From: Aquimarina acroporae | GTDB lineage: Bacteria > Bacteroidota > Bacteroidia > Flavobacteriales > Flavobacteriaceae | Assembly: GCF_023195925.1 (NCBI RefSeq) | Contig: NZ_JALPRE010000011.1 | Span: forward strand, 296,804-360,803 | Length of the DNA: 64,000 nucleotides | Reading direction: 5' to 3' | Shown: piece after piece, positions 55,480 to 64,000 of the stretch | Position numbering within the stretch: position 1 is the stretch's first letter | Layout of the letters: the number at the start of each line of letters is the position of its first letter | Translations under genes and position numbers: made by a program | Notes under the pieces: generated by a model | Database searches by the model: none | The model's input: the letters and a program-made list of their open reading frames with translations, nothing else | Told to the model about the DNA's origin: nothing

Positions 55480-56979
55480 CTATTTGTCAATCATAACAGA
55501 AAGGGCTTCTGCAATATTTCTATCATTTGAAAGTCTGGGTAGTTTATTTTGCCCGCCAAGTTTACCTATTGATTTCATGTAATTCCTAAAACCATCATTT
55601 GGAACCGGGGTAATCTTTAGTGGTCTTAATATTTTACCTTCGATTAAATCATCATAATACGTATTCTGTTTACGCAATGAATTGTCTATGGCCAATGCCA
55701 GTGCATCTATATCTTTAGGTTGCTCTTTAAATTCTATAAACCACTCATGATAAGGTAGTTCTTCATTTCCAGGATTTACCTGAGGTGCCACTGTAAAATC
55801 ATTGATCATTCCTCCCTCTACTTCTGCTCCTTCTTTTAGGGCTTGCTCTACTTCTTTCCCGATTACATGTTCTCCAAACGCCGAAATAAAATGTTTTATT
55901 CTTCCAGAAACAATTACCCTATATGGAGCGGTGCTGGTGAACATTACAGTATCTCCAATATTATAACCCCATAGGCCCGCATTGGTCGAAATCAACATGA
56001 CATAGTTTACCCCCGTTTCTACTTCACCAATAGTTAATCTTTTTGGGGTTTCATCAAAAAACTCATCGGCTTTTACAAATTCGTAGAACATTCCAGAATC
56101 CAACTGCAACAACATTCCTTTTTCATTTTGTTTGTCCTGAAACGCAAAAAAGCCTTCAGAAGCTGGGTAAAGTTCTATAGTTGCGACTTTTCTACCTATC
56201 AGTTTTTCGAAGGTATTTTTATATGGTTCGTAGTTTACTCCACCATAAATGAATAGTTCAAATTCTTTAAAAAGATCCCCAATGTTTTTTCCGGTTTTGT
56301 TTTGAAGTCTTTCAAAATACATCTGTACCCATGGCGGAATACCACTAATTATAGCCATATTCTCGTTCACAGTTTCTTCAACAATAGCGTCTACTTTTTG
56401 TTCCCAATCTTCAATACAATTTGTCTCCCAACTAGGCATTCTGTTTTTCTGTAAATATTTAGGCACGTAATGAGCTACAATTCCTGATAAACGGCCAAGT
56501 TTCACTCCGTTTTTCTCATCCAATATTGGGCTTCCCTGAAGAAATATCATTTTACCATCAACAAATTTTGCGTTACCTGTTTCTTCAATATAACAGAGAA
56601 TTGCATTTCTTGCGGCCGCAATATGTGTCGGCATCGAAGCTGCCGTTAAAGGAATGTATTTTGCACCACTTGTAGTTCCTGAGGTTTTTGCAAAATACAA
56701 AGGCTTTCCTGGCCATAGAATATTGCTTTCCCCATCTACCACCATATCTACATAGCTCTTTAACCCTTCATAATCACGTATAGGAACATTCTTTGCAAAA
56801 TCTGAAAAGCTTTGAATTTGTTCAAAATTGTGATCTCTACCAAACGCAGTGTTTTCAGCAGTTTTTATAAGGTTTTTAAAAACCTTTTCTTGCGTTTTTA
56901 CGGGGTTTGAAGCCCATTTATCTATCTTTTTGCGAATGCGTTTTGCAAAAATTTTAGCTCCTAGTGCTTTTAAAGACAT
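55480..56979 (-). CDS. GH3 auxin-responsive promoter family protein
   Basis: 499 aa member of the GH3 family of acyl-adenylating (ANL-type) enzymes, which in plants join amino acids to hormones. The ATP-binding loop is KTSGTTSGAKYIPL (about 108-121), with LYPASEGFFAF (about 274) and NIGDTVMFTS (about 341) as further nucleotide-site motifs. The function in Bacteroidota is unknown. It lies 5 bases after the M23 peptidase gene, at the head of the polysaccharide run. Confidence 0.88.
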   Translation of the reverse strand: MSLKALGAKIFAKRIRKKIDKWASNPVKTQEKVFKNLIKTAENTAFGRDHNFEQIQSFSDFAKNVPIRDYEGLKSYVDMVVDGESNILWPGKPLYFAKTSGTTSGAKYIPLTAASMPTHIAAARNAILCYIEETGNAKFVDGKMIFLQGSPILDEKNGVKLGRLSGIVAHYVPKYLQKNRMPSWETNCIEDWEQKVDAIVEETVNENMAIISGIPPWVQMYFERLQNKTGKNIGDLFKEFELFIYGGVNYEPYKNTFEKLIGRKVATIELYPASEGFFAFQDKQNEKGMLLQLDSGMFYEFVKADEFFDETPKRLTIGEVETGVNYVMLISTNAGLWGYNIGDTVMFTSTAPYRVIVSGRIKHFISAFGEHVIGKEVEQALKEGAEVEGGMINDFTVAPQVNPGNEELPYHEWFIEFKEQPKDIDALALAIDNSLRKQNTYYDDLIEGKILRPLKITPVPNDGFRNYMKSIGKLGGQNKLPRLSNDRNIAEALSVMIDK

Positions 56980-56984
56980 AGTTT

Positions 56985-57854
56985 TTATTCAAAATCAATA
57001 AAGTTTGTCGGATCGGTGGGATACCCATCTCTCCATAACTCAAAATGTAGGTGAGGCCCCGTAGAGAGTTCTCCTGTTGAACCTGCTGCGGCAATAACTT
57101 CTCCGGCTTTTACCTGTTCTCCCTGTTGTTTGGTTAATGAAGCATTGTGTTTATACACTGTAATAAGGCCATTTCCATGCTTTAGGATGATTACATACCC
57201 TGTTTCGGCCGTCCATTCTGAGAAAATTACAATTCCAGAAGCAGCAGCTTGTATTGGTGTGTCTTTGGGAACAGCAATGTCTACACCATAATGCTTTTCG
57301 GTTACATCATATTTTGATGTAATATTTCCTTTTACGGGAGCAAATAAGGAAAAATCAAGACTTGCTTTTTCACTCTCAAAAAGACTGTATTTATCTTCTT
57401 TAGAAACTTCTTCTCGCAGTTTTATGTCTCTATCTGATGGACTTAGGTCTATCTCAGCGGGATCTATTTTTTGTGATTGTACAGCAGAATCAATGTCAAA
57501 CTCAACCGTTTTTACATCTCCGGTAAGTACTTTTTTAATCGACTTATAGTATTGTTGATTAATATGTATTCTCGATTCTAATGAATCTGCAGTGGCTACC
57601 AATTGTGTAGCTTTTAAATTTAACGATGTAGAAGAATAGCCAGGTATATACTCCCGGAGTGGTGTAAAAGCTATCAAAAATGTTGTTCCTGCTACCAATA
57701 CTATAGATGTAATGGTTACTAATACAAAAACATTGAGCCGATTTAGCTTAAAAGATATACGCTCCTCAAAAGTATCTTCATTAAGGATAACTAAGCGATA
57801 CTTGTTCAGTAGCTTTTTTGTAATTCTCTTCTGTTCTTTTTTCTTTTTAGCCAT
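56985..57854 (-). CDS. M23 family metallopeptidase
   Basis: 289 aa. A lysine-rich cytoplasmic start, one membrane helix (about 47-67) and a periplasmic stem with helical region (about 85-165) lead to an M23 / LytM domain (about 175-289). Zinc ligands are His and Asp in KHYGVDIAV and the HLHFE motif near the end; the additional His is in VYKHNASL. All are present, so it should be an active peptidoglycan peptidase. It heads the run M23-GH3-53762-Wzz. Confidence 0.92.
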   Translation of the reverse strand: MAKKKKEQKRITKKLLNKYRLVILNEDTFEERISFKLNRLNVFVLVTITSIVLVAGTTFLIAFTPLREYIPGYSSTSLNLKATQLVATADSLESRIHINQQYYKSIKKVLTGDVKTVEFDIDSAVQSQKIDPAEIDLSPSDRDIKLREEVSKEDKYSLFESEKASLDFSLFAPVKGNITSKYDVTEKHYGVDIAVPKDTPIQAAASGIVIFSEWTAETGYVIILKHGNGLITVYKHNASLTKQQGEQVKAGEVIAAAGSTGELSTGPHLHFELWRDGYPTDPTNFIDFE

Positions 57855-58087
57855 AAATGAAAAACAAATATACGCAATCTGCCAATATCAAAACACAACG
57901 TATGAGATATATAAATCGTCTATATACTCTCTTAAAATTTTACACAAATAACGTCTTGATTACTAGTAAAATTAAAGACATATCGTAATCTAAATTTGAT
58001 ATAAATCTATCCCAAGCCGTTAAAGATTGCTTAAATGATGCCTGTTTAATCATTTCTTGTTAAATTTGTAGTCTAATAATTAATATC

Positions 58088-58276
58088 ATGATATCATCAA
58101 GTATATTTTTAGGGCTGGTAGGCCCTTGGCAAATAGCCCTTATTGTGGTCATCGTTTTGCTTTTATTTGGAGGAAAGAAAATCCCTGAATTAATGAGAGG
58201 TTTAGGAAGTGGAATTAAAGAATTCAAGGATGCTTCAAAGGAAGATGAAGATCCTAAAATAGATGAGAAAAACTAA
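58088..58276 (+). CDS. tatA: Twin-arginine translocase subunit TatA/TatE
   Basis: 62 aa. One N-terminal membrane helix (about 8-26, [19 protein letters not shown]), the [20 protein letters not shown] amphipathic helix and an acidic tail are the TatA plan. It forms the pore component of the Tat system; tatC is not in the window. TAAATTTG at 58061-58068 is a possible -7 element 20 bases before the ATG. A bidirectional terminator follows. Confidence 0.95.
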   Translation: MISSSIFLGLVGPWQIALIVVIVLLLFGGKKIPELMRGLGSGIKEFKDASKEDEDPKIDEKN

Positions 58277-58294
58277 TTTTTGGAATCATACTAT

Positions 58295-58326
58295 AAAAAA
58301 ACCAACTCAAATTGAGTTGGTTTTTT
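58295..58326. terminator. Bidirectional terminator between tatA and tex
   Basis: CCAACTCAA (58302-58310) pairs with TTGAGTTGG (58312-58320), with an A-run on the left and T-run on the right. It serves the convergent tatA and tex transcripts; the tex stop lies 2 bases beyond the T-run. Confidence 0.88.
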
Positions 58327-58328
58327 GT

Positions 58329-60455
58329 TTAGTCTATTAATGATAGTTGTATTCGTTTTCTTTGCAGGTCTACATCAATAACCGTTACCATAAGGTGTTG
58401 ATGCAGTTGTACCACAGCATTCACATCACTTATATATTCGTTGGCAAGCTTTGAGATATGAATTAACCCACTTTCTTTAATTCCAATATCTACAAAACAC
58501 CCAAAATTGGTAATGTTATTTACTATTCCTGGTAATTTCATTCCAGATTTTACATCATCAATCGTTTTTACATTTGGATCGAATTCAAAAACAGTAACTT
58601 TCTTTCTAGGATCTACCCCAGGTTTTTCTAATTCTTTTACAATGTCTGTTAGCGTTGGTAATCCTACCTCCTCGCTAATATAACTTTGTAATTTTATTTT
58701 TGAAATTGCAGTCTTATTCCCAATTAACTCACCTAAGGGAACTCCTGCATCTTTTGCCATTTTCGACACCAATTTATATCGTTCAGGGTGCACCGCCGAG
58801 TTGTCTAAAGGATGTTGGGGGTTTGTTATTCTAAGAAATGCTGCTGCTTGTTCAAAAGCTTTTCCTCCCAATCGCGGAACTTTTTTTAGATCTTCCCGAG
58901 AAGTTAGCGCTCCATTTTCTGAACGAAATGCTACAATATTTTCTGCTAATTTTTCACCAATACCCGACACATAACTAAGTAGTGGAACACTGGCTGTATT
59001 TACATTAATTCCTACACTGTTTACACAACTCATTACCACGGTGTCTAATTCACTTTTTAGTTTCGACTGATCGACATCGTGTTGATATTGTCCAACTCCA
59101 ATAGCTTTGGGATCAATTTTTACCAGCTCTGCAAGAGGATCTGCTAATCGTCTCCCTATTGAGACAGCACCTCTTACGGTAACATCGTAGTTAGGAAACT
59201 CGGCACGAGCAATTTTGGAAGCAGAATATACAGAAGCTCCACTTTCATTCACCATAAATACCTGAATAGTACTTTCGAAAGGTATTTTCTTGATAAAAGC
59301 CTCTGTTTCCCTAGCGGCTGTACCATTTCCTATACCAATAGCTTCTATTTTATATGCATTTACCAAGGACCGTATTTTCTTAATTGCCGAAGTGGTTTCT
59401 CGTTGCGGCGGGTGCGGATATATATTTTCATTATGCAGCAAATCTCCTTGCTCATCTAAGCACACTACCTTACACCCTGACTTAAATCCTGGATCTAAAG
59501 CCAAAATCCTTTTTTGCCCCAAAGGAGATGCCAACAACAATTGTTTTAAGTTCTGGGCAAATACTTTAATCGCATTGTCATCTGCTTTTTCTTTGGCTTG
59601 ATTTAATACTTCAGTTGCTATAGCAGGGGCGAGTAATCTTTTATATGCATCAGATATCGCCAGAAACATGTGATCTGTACAAGCTTCTACATTGGTTTTA
59701 ATCATAACCCCATCAATGATATCTAAAGCTTCATCTTCTGTTACTGTAATTTTTACTCTGACAATTTTTTCGTTTTCTGCTCTTAAAATTGCCAGTAAGC
59801 GATGCGAAGGACATTTATGCAACGGTTCTTCCCATTCAAAATATTGCTGATATTTCTGCGCTTCTTCCTCTTCCTTTTTTGCCTTAATAACGGTTGAAGA
59901 AATACTGGCCTTTCTTTGATATAATCTTCTTAACCTATTTCGAACTTTTTCATTCTCATTAATCCATTCTGCAATAATGTCTCTTGCCCCTTGCAATGCC
60001 ATTTCTTCATTCTTTACCGCATCAATAAGATATTGTGAGGCGACATAAAGGATCTCTTCTTCCTGTTGTTTTAAAATTACTTTTGCCAAGGGTTCCAGTC
60101 CCAATTCTTTGGCTACTGTAGCTTTGGTTTTTCGTTTTTTCTTATAGGGCAGATACAAGTCCTCTACTTGGGTAAGGGTTTCTGCAGCAAGAATTTTACG
60201 TTCTAATTCTGGCGTTAACGCCTCCTGCTCCCGAATAGTGCTTAGTACACTTTCTTTTCTCTTTTCAAGAGCTTCAAAAGTAGTTTTATATTTTACAATC
60301 TCACCAATAGCAATTTCGTCAAGGTCACCAGTTACTTCTTTTCGATATCTTGAAATAAAGGGTATCGTGGCACCATCTTCTAAAAGCGCAACGGTTTTGG
60401 CAATCTGTTTTTCTGAAACAGGAATATGCTTCGCGATAAAGGAAACTGTGTTCAT
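58329..60455 (-). CDS. tex: Tex-like transcription accessory protein
   Basis: 708 aa RNA-binding protein. In order: Tex N-terminal helical domain (about 1-190), YqgF-like RNase H-fold domain (about 320-445, ILALDPGFKSGCKVV), helix-hairpin-helix region (about 490-560, SYVSGIGEKLAENIVAFR) and C-terminal S1 domain (about 635-706, GMKLPGIVNNITNFGCFVDIG). Length is slightly below the 720-780 usual. It stands as a single gene. Confidence 0.94.
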   Translation of the reverse strand: MNTVSFIAKHIPVSEKQIAKTVALLEDGATIPFISRYRKEVTGDLDEIAIGEIVKYKTTFEALEKRKESVLSTIREQEALTPELERKILAAETLTQVEDLYLPYKKKRKTKATVAKELGLEPLAKVILKQQEEEILYVASQYLIDAVKNEEMALQGARDIIAEWINENEKVRNRLRRLYQRKASISSTVIKAKKEEEEAQKYQQYFEWEEPLHKCPSHRLLAILRAENEKIVRVKITVTEDEALDIIDGVMIKTNVEACTDHMFLAISDAYKRLLAPAIATEVLNQAKEKADDNAIKVFAQNLKQLLLASPLGQKRILALDPGFKSGCKVVCLDEQGDLLHNENIYPHPPQRETTSAIKKIRSLVNAYKIEAIGIGNGTAARETEAFIKKIPFESTIQVFMVNESGASVYSASKIARAEFPNYDVTVRGAVSIGRRLADPLAELVKIDPKAIGVGQYQHDVDQSKLKSELDTVVMSCVNSVGINVNTASVPLLSYVSGIGEKLAENIVAFRSENGALTSREDLKKVPRLGGKAFEQAAAFLRITNPQHPLDNSAVHPERYKLVSKMAKDAGVPLGELIGNKTAISKIKLQSYISEEVGLPTLTDIVKELEKPGVDPRKKVTVFEFDPNVKTIDDVKSGMKLPGIVNNITNFGCFVDIGIKESGLIHISKLANEYISDVNAVVQLHQHLMVTVIDVDLQRKRIQLSLID

Positions 60456-60552
60456 TTATTTATGTTTAGAATCGCTAAATATAATGCCAAAATGAACAGT
60501 TTATTTTATATCCTGAAGAAAGTTTTCTACAATTTGTAGCTGTTGCAAATTA

Positions 60553-62967
60553 TTAATCTACCTGCACGGTCTCTACTTTAGATATCAAACTACCATCACT
60601 ACCAGCTCCTTCTACAAAAAACTTTATGTTCTCAAAAGGGGTGTTTGGTATTTTGAAGGTACTAGACCCTGTGCTTGAATCAACTTTTATATCTGGTAAC
60701 CAGTGAATCGCACCATAACTTTTGAAAGCAGGAATATAGTAATCTACAAACGCAGGAGTATACACCTCTTTTATAGCCTCAAAACCTTTATTAATAATAT
60801 GCTCAGTAATAAAAGGGCTGGGTTTTGAGTTCTTATATCCTTGTAATGGGATTTTTCTAGTATATATTAGAATAGTTCCTGTTCCATTTAACCCTGATAT
60901 TGAACCATTTTTATCAACCAAAATTCTATCAATATCAGCACTTTGTAAGTTAAATAATATTTCATAGTCCGATACACGTACATCATCAATATATACTTCG
61001 GTTCCCGAACCATTATAAGTTCTAGCATTAATAGGTAATATTTGTACGCGCCCATCTTCTTTTATCTGGCCATCTACAACACTAGCTAATCCCGTTCCAT
61101 ATTTTACTCTAAACCCCTGCGTTGCTATATAATCCAGTATGTTTGGATATTTTCTAGTGTCTTCTAGGGTGATTTTCTTGGCATACCTCTTAAATCTTTC
61201 TGGAATAAATGCGTCTTCAAGCGTTTCTTTCTTTTCTCCTGTAAGCACCACTTGTTCCAGTTGTTCTACATTGTTTGCAAAAAAATTCTCTGGTACTTCT
61301 ACCTGACTCAATACTCCAGATTCGCTCATGTCTATGACATCTGGCAATTCAATCTCAAATGGCTTTTTGAATCTATTGGTTTGTACCTTCAAATACATAT
61401 TAGACCTTGCCATACTACCATTGGATCGAATAGAAGAAAAACGTAATCGATCATCTTTCTTTAAAAACAATGTATTCACCACAAAACTATTATCTGTCTG
61501 GTTAATATCTATTACCTTTCCCTGATTAGTTCCTGAAGGAAATAAATACACCTTCTCAACATTAGACCCTCTAGAGCTTTGTATTCTACCTCTAAGCACC
61601 AACCCTCGATTAAAATCGTATAGCACCTTAGGTTCATGATTAAAAATATTATTCCAACTATAACGACTCCACCCTTGAGCGAGTAACAATATATCTAAAT
61701 TTTCTTGTCTCTCTTCATCACTATCCTCAAAGTAATAGCTTGCATTCTCTATAACACCTTGTACATATGGTCTTAACAGCATTGTAGAAACCATGTTATG
61801 ATGGTGAGCATATCCCTTGGTTTCTTCTGGTAATACCGAAATACTTAAATCATAGGTTACTTTGTTCTTCTTGGGAAGATTTATACTCATGATTAATGAA
61901 TCCTTTTTCTTATTTAATGCAGTTACCCTAACATTATGAGTAATCTGATTGGTGGTATTAAAAACCAAACGTTCCAAAACTGGTGTGTTTTTGTTGAATA
62001 CCGTTAAGGTGTTTACCCCTGCATATAGTTCTGATCTATCGATTACAATTTCACTCTCTAATTTATCTTCAGGAAAACTTACAGGAACAATCTTTGATTT
62101 TTGATTTTGATGTACAAGCAAGTAATACAACTGGTTCTGAAGTGTAAGCCGGGTTGACGAATGAATCGATAGTTTTATTTTCAAAACCTCATTAGATTGA
62201 TTATCAACTTGCATCACCATGCCTTTGCTCTGCGTTTTAGGAAGTGATGCCTCCACTTCTTGCTCTTCATCCAAAAAAACTTTGGCTGTATAGGTCATAC
62301 CCGCCTTGGGAACCATAGTGAATTTTGCTAGTCCGAATTTATTAGAGGTAAACGTTGTAACTTCGTTGCCATTGCTATCTAAAATAATACCTTTATTGAA
62401 TATTACGCTCTGCCCTTTCTTATCAATGAGTTTGGTTGCCAGGGTGTTTTCGATTTCGGATACTAAATGGCCCCCTTCAGGTAACACCTGTAAATCATAA
62501 CTTAACTCCTTCTCTGTTGGCTGTGGAACAGGACCCACATCTAAGACTTTAAATCTAGCTACAAAAGAATCATCTTCAATAAAGTTGTTCATCCAATTGG
62601 TAGATACCCGAATATAGTATTCACCTGCACCCCAACTAGCATCTATCTCAATATTGCCTTTTGCGTGTCCTTCAGACCCTAGAAATAAACCGCTATACAA
62701 CTCATTACCAGAAGCATCAAACAGCTCCACATTAAAATTGGTAGTGGCCAAAGAGGGTAATCCGTTCTTGCGATCAAAAACGTAAGCCTTAAACCAAATT
62801 TCTTCTTGAGGTAAATAGGTACTTTTGTTTAAATGTAAATACACCGTCTCTCGAGGAATCTTAAAATATCTTCCTACGGCTTCATTGGGAGAAACATCTG
62901 AAGGTATTTGTGAAAATCCTGAAAAAATACAAAACCATACCGTGACTAAAAGTAAGCGAATCTTCAT
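60553..62967 (-). CDS. Secreted MG2-like protein with TonB-plug-like domain
   Basis: 804 aa. A signal peptide (1-20, ending FSGFSQ) is followed by a macroglobulin MG2-like domain (about 38-145, ETVYLHLNKSTYLPQEEIWFK), further beta-sandwich domains to about 560, and a plug-like region (about 600-715) with VYIDDVRVSDYEIL and GTGTILIYTRK, as in TonB receptors. No beta-barrel follows; the protein ends with a short tail. It is a paralog of the next gene. It is probably periplasmic or outer-membrane associated. Function unknown; proteins of this kind occur in Bacteroidota. Confidence 0.75.
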   Translation of the reverse strand: MKIRLLLVTVWFCIFSGFSQIPSDVSPNEAVGRYFKIPRETVYLHLNKSTYLPQEEIWFKAYVFDRKNGLPSLATTNFNVELFDASGNELYSGLFLGSEGHAKGNIEIDASWGAGEYYIRVSTNWMNNFIEDDSFVARFKVLDVGPVPQPTEKELSYDLQVLPEGGHLVSEIENTLATKLIDKKGQSVIFNKGIILDSNGNEVTTFTSNKFGLAKFTMVPKAGMTYTAKVFLDEEQEVEASLPKTQSKGMVMQVDNQSNEVLKIKLSIHSSTRLTLQNQLYYLLVHQNQKSKIVPVSFPEDKLESEIVIDRSELYAGVNTLTVFNKNTPVLERLVFNTTNQITHNVRVTALNKKKDSLIMSINLPKKNKVTYDLSISVLPEETKGYAHHHNMVSTMLLRPYVQGVIENASYYFEDSDEERQENLDILLLAQGWSRYSWNNIFNHEPKVLYDFNRGLVLRGRIQSSRGSNVEKVYLFPSGTNQGKVIDINQTDNSFVVNTLFLKKDDRLRFSSIRSNGSMARSNMYLKVQTNRFKKPFEIELPDVIDMSESGVLSQVEVPENFFANNVEQLEQVVLTGEKKETLEDAFIPERFKRYAKKITLEDTRKYPNILDYIATQGFRVKYGTGLASVVDGQIKEDGRVQILPINARTYNGSGTEVYIDDVRVSDYEILFNLQSADIDRILVDKNGSISGLNGTGTILIYTRKIPLQGYKNSKPSPFITEHIINKGFEAIKEVYTPAFVDYYIPAFKSYGAIHWLPDIKVDSSTGSSTFKIPNTPFENIKFFVEGAGSDGSLISKVETVQVD

Positions 62968-63052
62968 TGTTTATAGGGGGTTGTTTAGTAAATAGTAATT
63001 ATTTCAAATGGGCAGGCTACGCTAAAGTAGCAAATTTTATAGTAATTCAAAT

Positions 63053-64000
63053 TTAATTAGAGTCGATGTTTTTAAGGGTAACTTCATTAGATATCAAACT
63101 GCCATCACTACCCATGCCTTCTATAAAAAACTTTATGTCTTTTATAGGTAAGTCTGGTACTTTAAAAGTAGTTGCACCAGATCCCTGGTTTATATACAAA
63201 TCTGGTAACCAATGTATGGTGCCATATCGCTTAAATAATTCACCTGTAAAATCAGGATACTTAGGGTTATAAAACTCTTTAACCGGTTCAAAACCATTAT
63301 CTACGATTTTTTTTATAATATGTTTACTTTCTTTCTTTTTGGCATACCCAGACAAAGGTTTTACTCTAGTATAAATTAATATGGTTCCATTACCTCGAAG
63401 CCCAGTTACCACTCCTCGGTTATCAATCAAAATTCGATTAACATCTATGCTCTCAAGATTTCCCAATATATCGTAATCTGATATAAGAATGTCGTTTACA
63501 TAGATTTCAGGTGGCGCTTTAGACACCTGTTGAATTATTCTATAACTGTCAGAAGTTTTAGTTACGATATACCCTTGACTACGTATATAATCTAATATAC
63601 TTAGATAATTCCTTGCTTCTTTCTCAGTTATCTTCTTGGCGTGTTGTTTAAAACGTACAGGAACAAATACATCATCTAGAATTTCTTCCTTTTCTTTTTC
63701 TGTTTTAATCACCACCTCGTCTAGTGCCTGTATATCATCAGTCATAAAACTCTGAGGAATCTCTACCTGTTTTAATCTCGTTGATCTGTTCTCATTTATA
63801 ATCAAATCAGGAATATCACTGTTGAATGGCTTTTTAATGCTGTTCTTCTGAATATTTATATGCATATTAGACCGGGCCATACTACCATTGGAACGAATCG
63901 TAGATAATCGTAATGTATCATTCTTGTTTAGAAATACTGAATTAATCATAAAACTTTGATCTTTTTTGTCTACATCGATCATTCGACCTCCATTACCAAT
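63053..64000 (-). CDS. Second MG2/plug-like protein, 5' end beyond the window
   Basis: The visible part is the C-terminal 315 codons. The frame stays open to position 64000 and the residues before the internal Met at 63982 (GNGGR) align with the paralog at 60553-62967, so the gene starts outside. It shares the plug-like region (EIYVNDILISDYDIL, GNGTILIYTR) and the tail with KFFIEGMGSDGSLIS. The two genes are tandem with an 85-base gap and look like an old duplication. Confidence 0.75.
   Translation of the reverse strand: MGNGGRMIDVDKKDQSFMINSVFLNKNDTLRLSTIRSNGSMARSNMHINIQKNSIKKPFNSDIPDLIINENRSTRLKQVEIPQSFMTDDIQALDEVVIKTEKEKEEILDDVFVPVRFKQHAKKITEKEARNYLSILDYIRSQGYIVTKTSDSYRIIQQVSKAPPEIYVNDILISDYDILGNLESIDVNRILIDNRGVVTGLRGNGTILIYTRVKPLSGYAKKKESKHIIKKIVDNGFEPVKEFYNPKYPDFTGELFKRYGTIHWLPDLYINQGSGATTFKVPDLPIKDIKFFIEGMGSDGSLISNEVTLKNIDSN

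Noticed and set aside
63016..63031. Short hairpin after the partial MG2-like gene
   Set aside because: GCTAC/GTAGC gives only 5 base pairs with no T-run and lies before the next gene start; chance is likely.
1..64000. CRISPR arrays, tRNA or rRNA genes, transposases, phage genes, defence systems
   Set aside because: No regularly spaced repeats, cloverleaf-like sequence or matching proteins were seen in either strand.

Overview
The window looks like the chromosome of a marine-type gliding Flavobacteriaceae bacterium (Bacteroidota). The DNA is AT-rich. Typical markers are a PorW/SprE gliding and type IX secretion lipoprotein next to an ATP synthase operon, an ECF sigma / FecR / STN-type TonB-receptor set, several flavobacterial families (DUF5687, DUF4254, DUF6427-like, DUF6168-like), and TAnnTTTG-type promoter elements in place of -10/-35 boxes. 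The genus cannot be fixed from the sequence; Aquimarina-like is a guess. Genes are dense and mostly on the minus strand. No gap without a gene reaches 300 bases. I saw no tRNA, rRNA, CRISPR array, transposase or phage gene.

Layout. (1) 1-8030: F-type ATP synthase genes atpB-E-F-H-A and the first codons of atpG, preceded on the same strand by porW, a bactofilin, atpZ and a small membrane protein. (2) 8231-13428: a TonB-dependent receptor, its FecR anti-sigma factor and a divergent ECF sigma factor. (3) 13459-21796: an ABC transporter pair, a PaaE-type iron-sulfur flavoreductase, a BLUF blue-light receptor, a GT9 glycosyltransferase with DUF4254, membrane proteins and purD. (4) 21884-57854: a roughly 36 kb surface polysaccharide locus. 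(5) 58088-64000: tatA, tex, and two tandem paralogous secreted proteins with MG2-like and plug-like parts; the second runs off the window.

How the polysaccharide locus fits together. Precursors are made by RmlA-B-C-D (dTDP-rhamnose), Ugd plus UXS (UDP-glucuronate to UDP-xylose) and a nonulosonic (pseudaminic-type) acid pathway: PseB, PseC, a GNAT, an SpsF-like cytidylyltransferase, PseG, an ArnA-like formyltransferase and PseI. An aldo/keto reductase and a class III aminotransferase are built into the same run. Assembly would use a WcaJ/WbaP-type initiating phosphotransferase, a GT4 transferase, an uncharacterised protein with sialyltransferase-like motifs, a Wzx flippase, a Wzy-like polymerase, a Wzz-like chain-length protein and two WaaL-like ligases. 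No Wza or Wzc is present, so an O-antigen-like or surface glycan fits better than a classical capsule.

The most interesting points are: the unusual nonulosonic acid gene set with its candidate transferase; two duplicated leucine-rich surface lipoproteins inserted in that gene run; an uncharacterised protein at 53762-55456 with nucleosidase-like C-terminal motifs next to a GH3-family enzyme; a BLUF photoreceptor with all key residues, behind a strong nested inverted repeat; and the tandem plug-without-barrel proteins at the right edge. All assignments come from reading the sequence; no database search was run.
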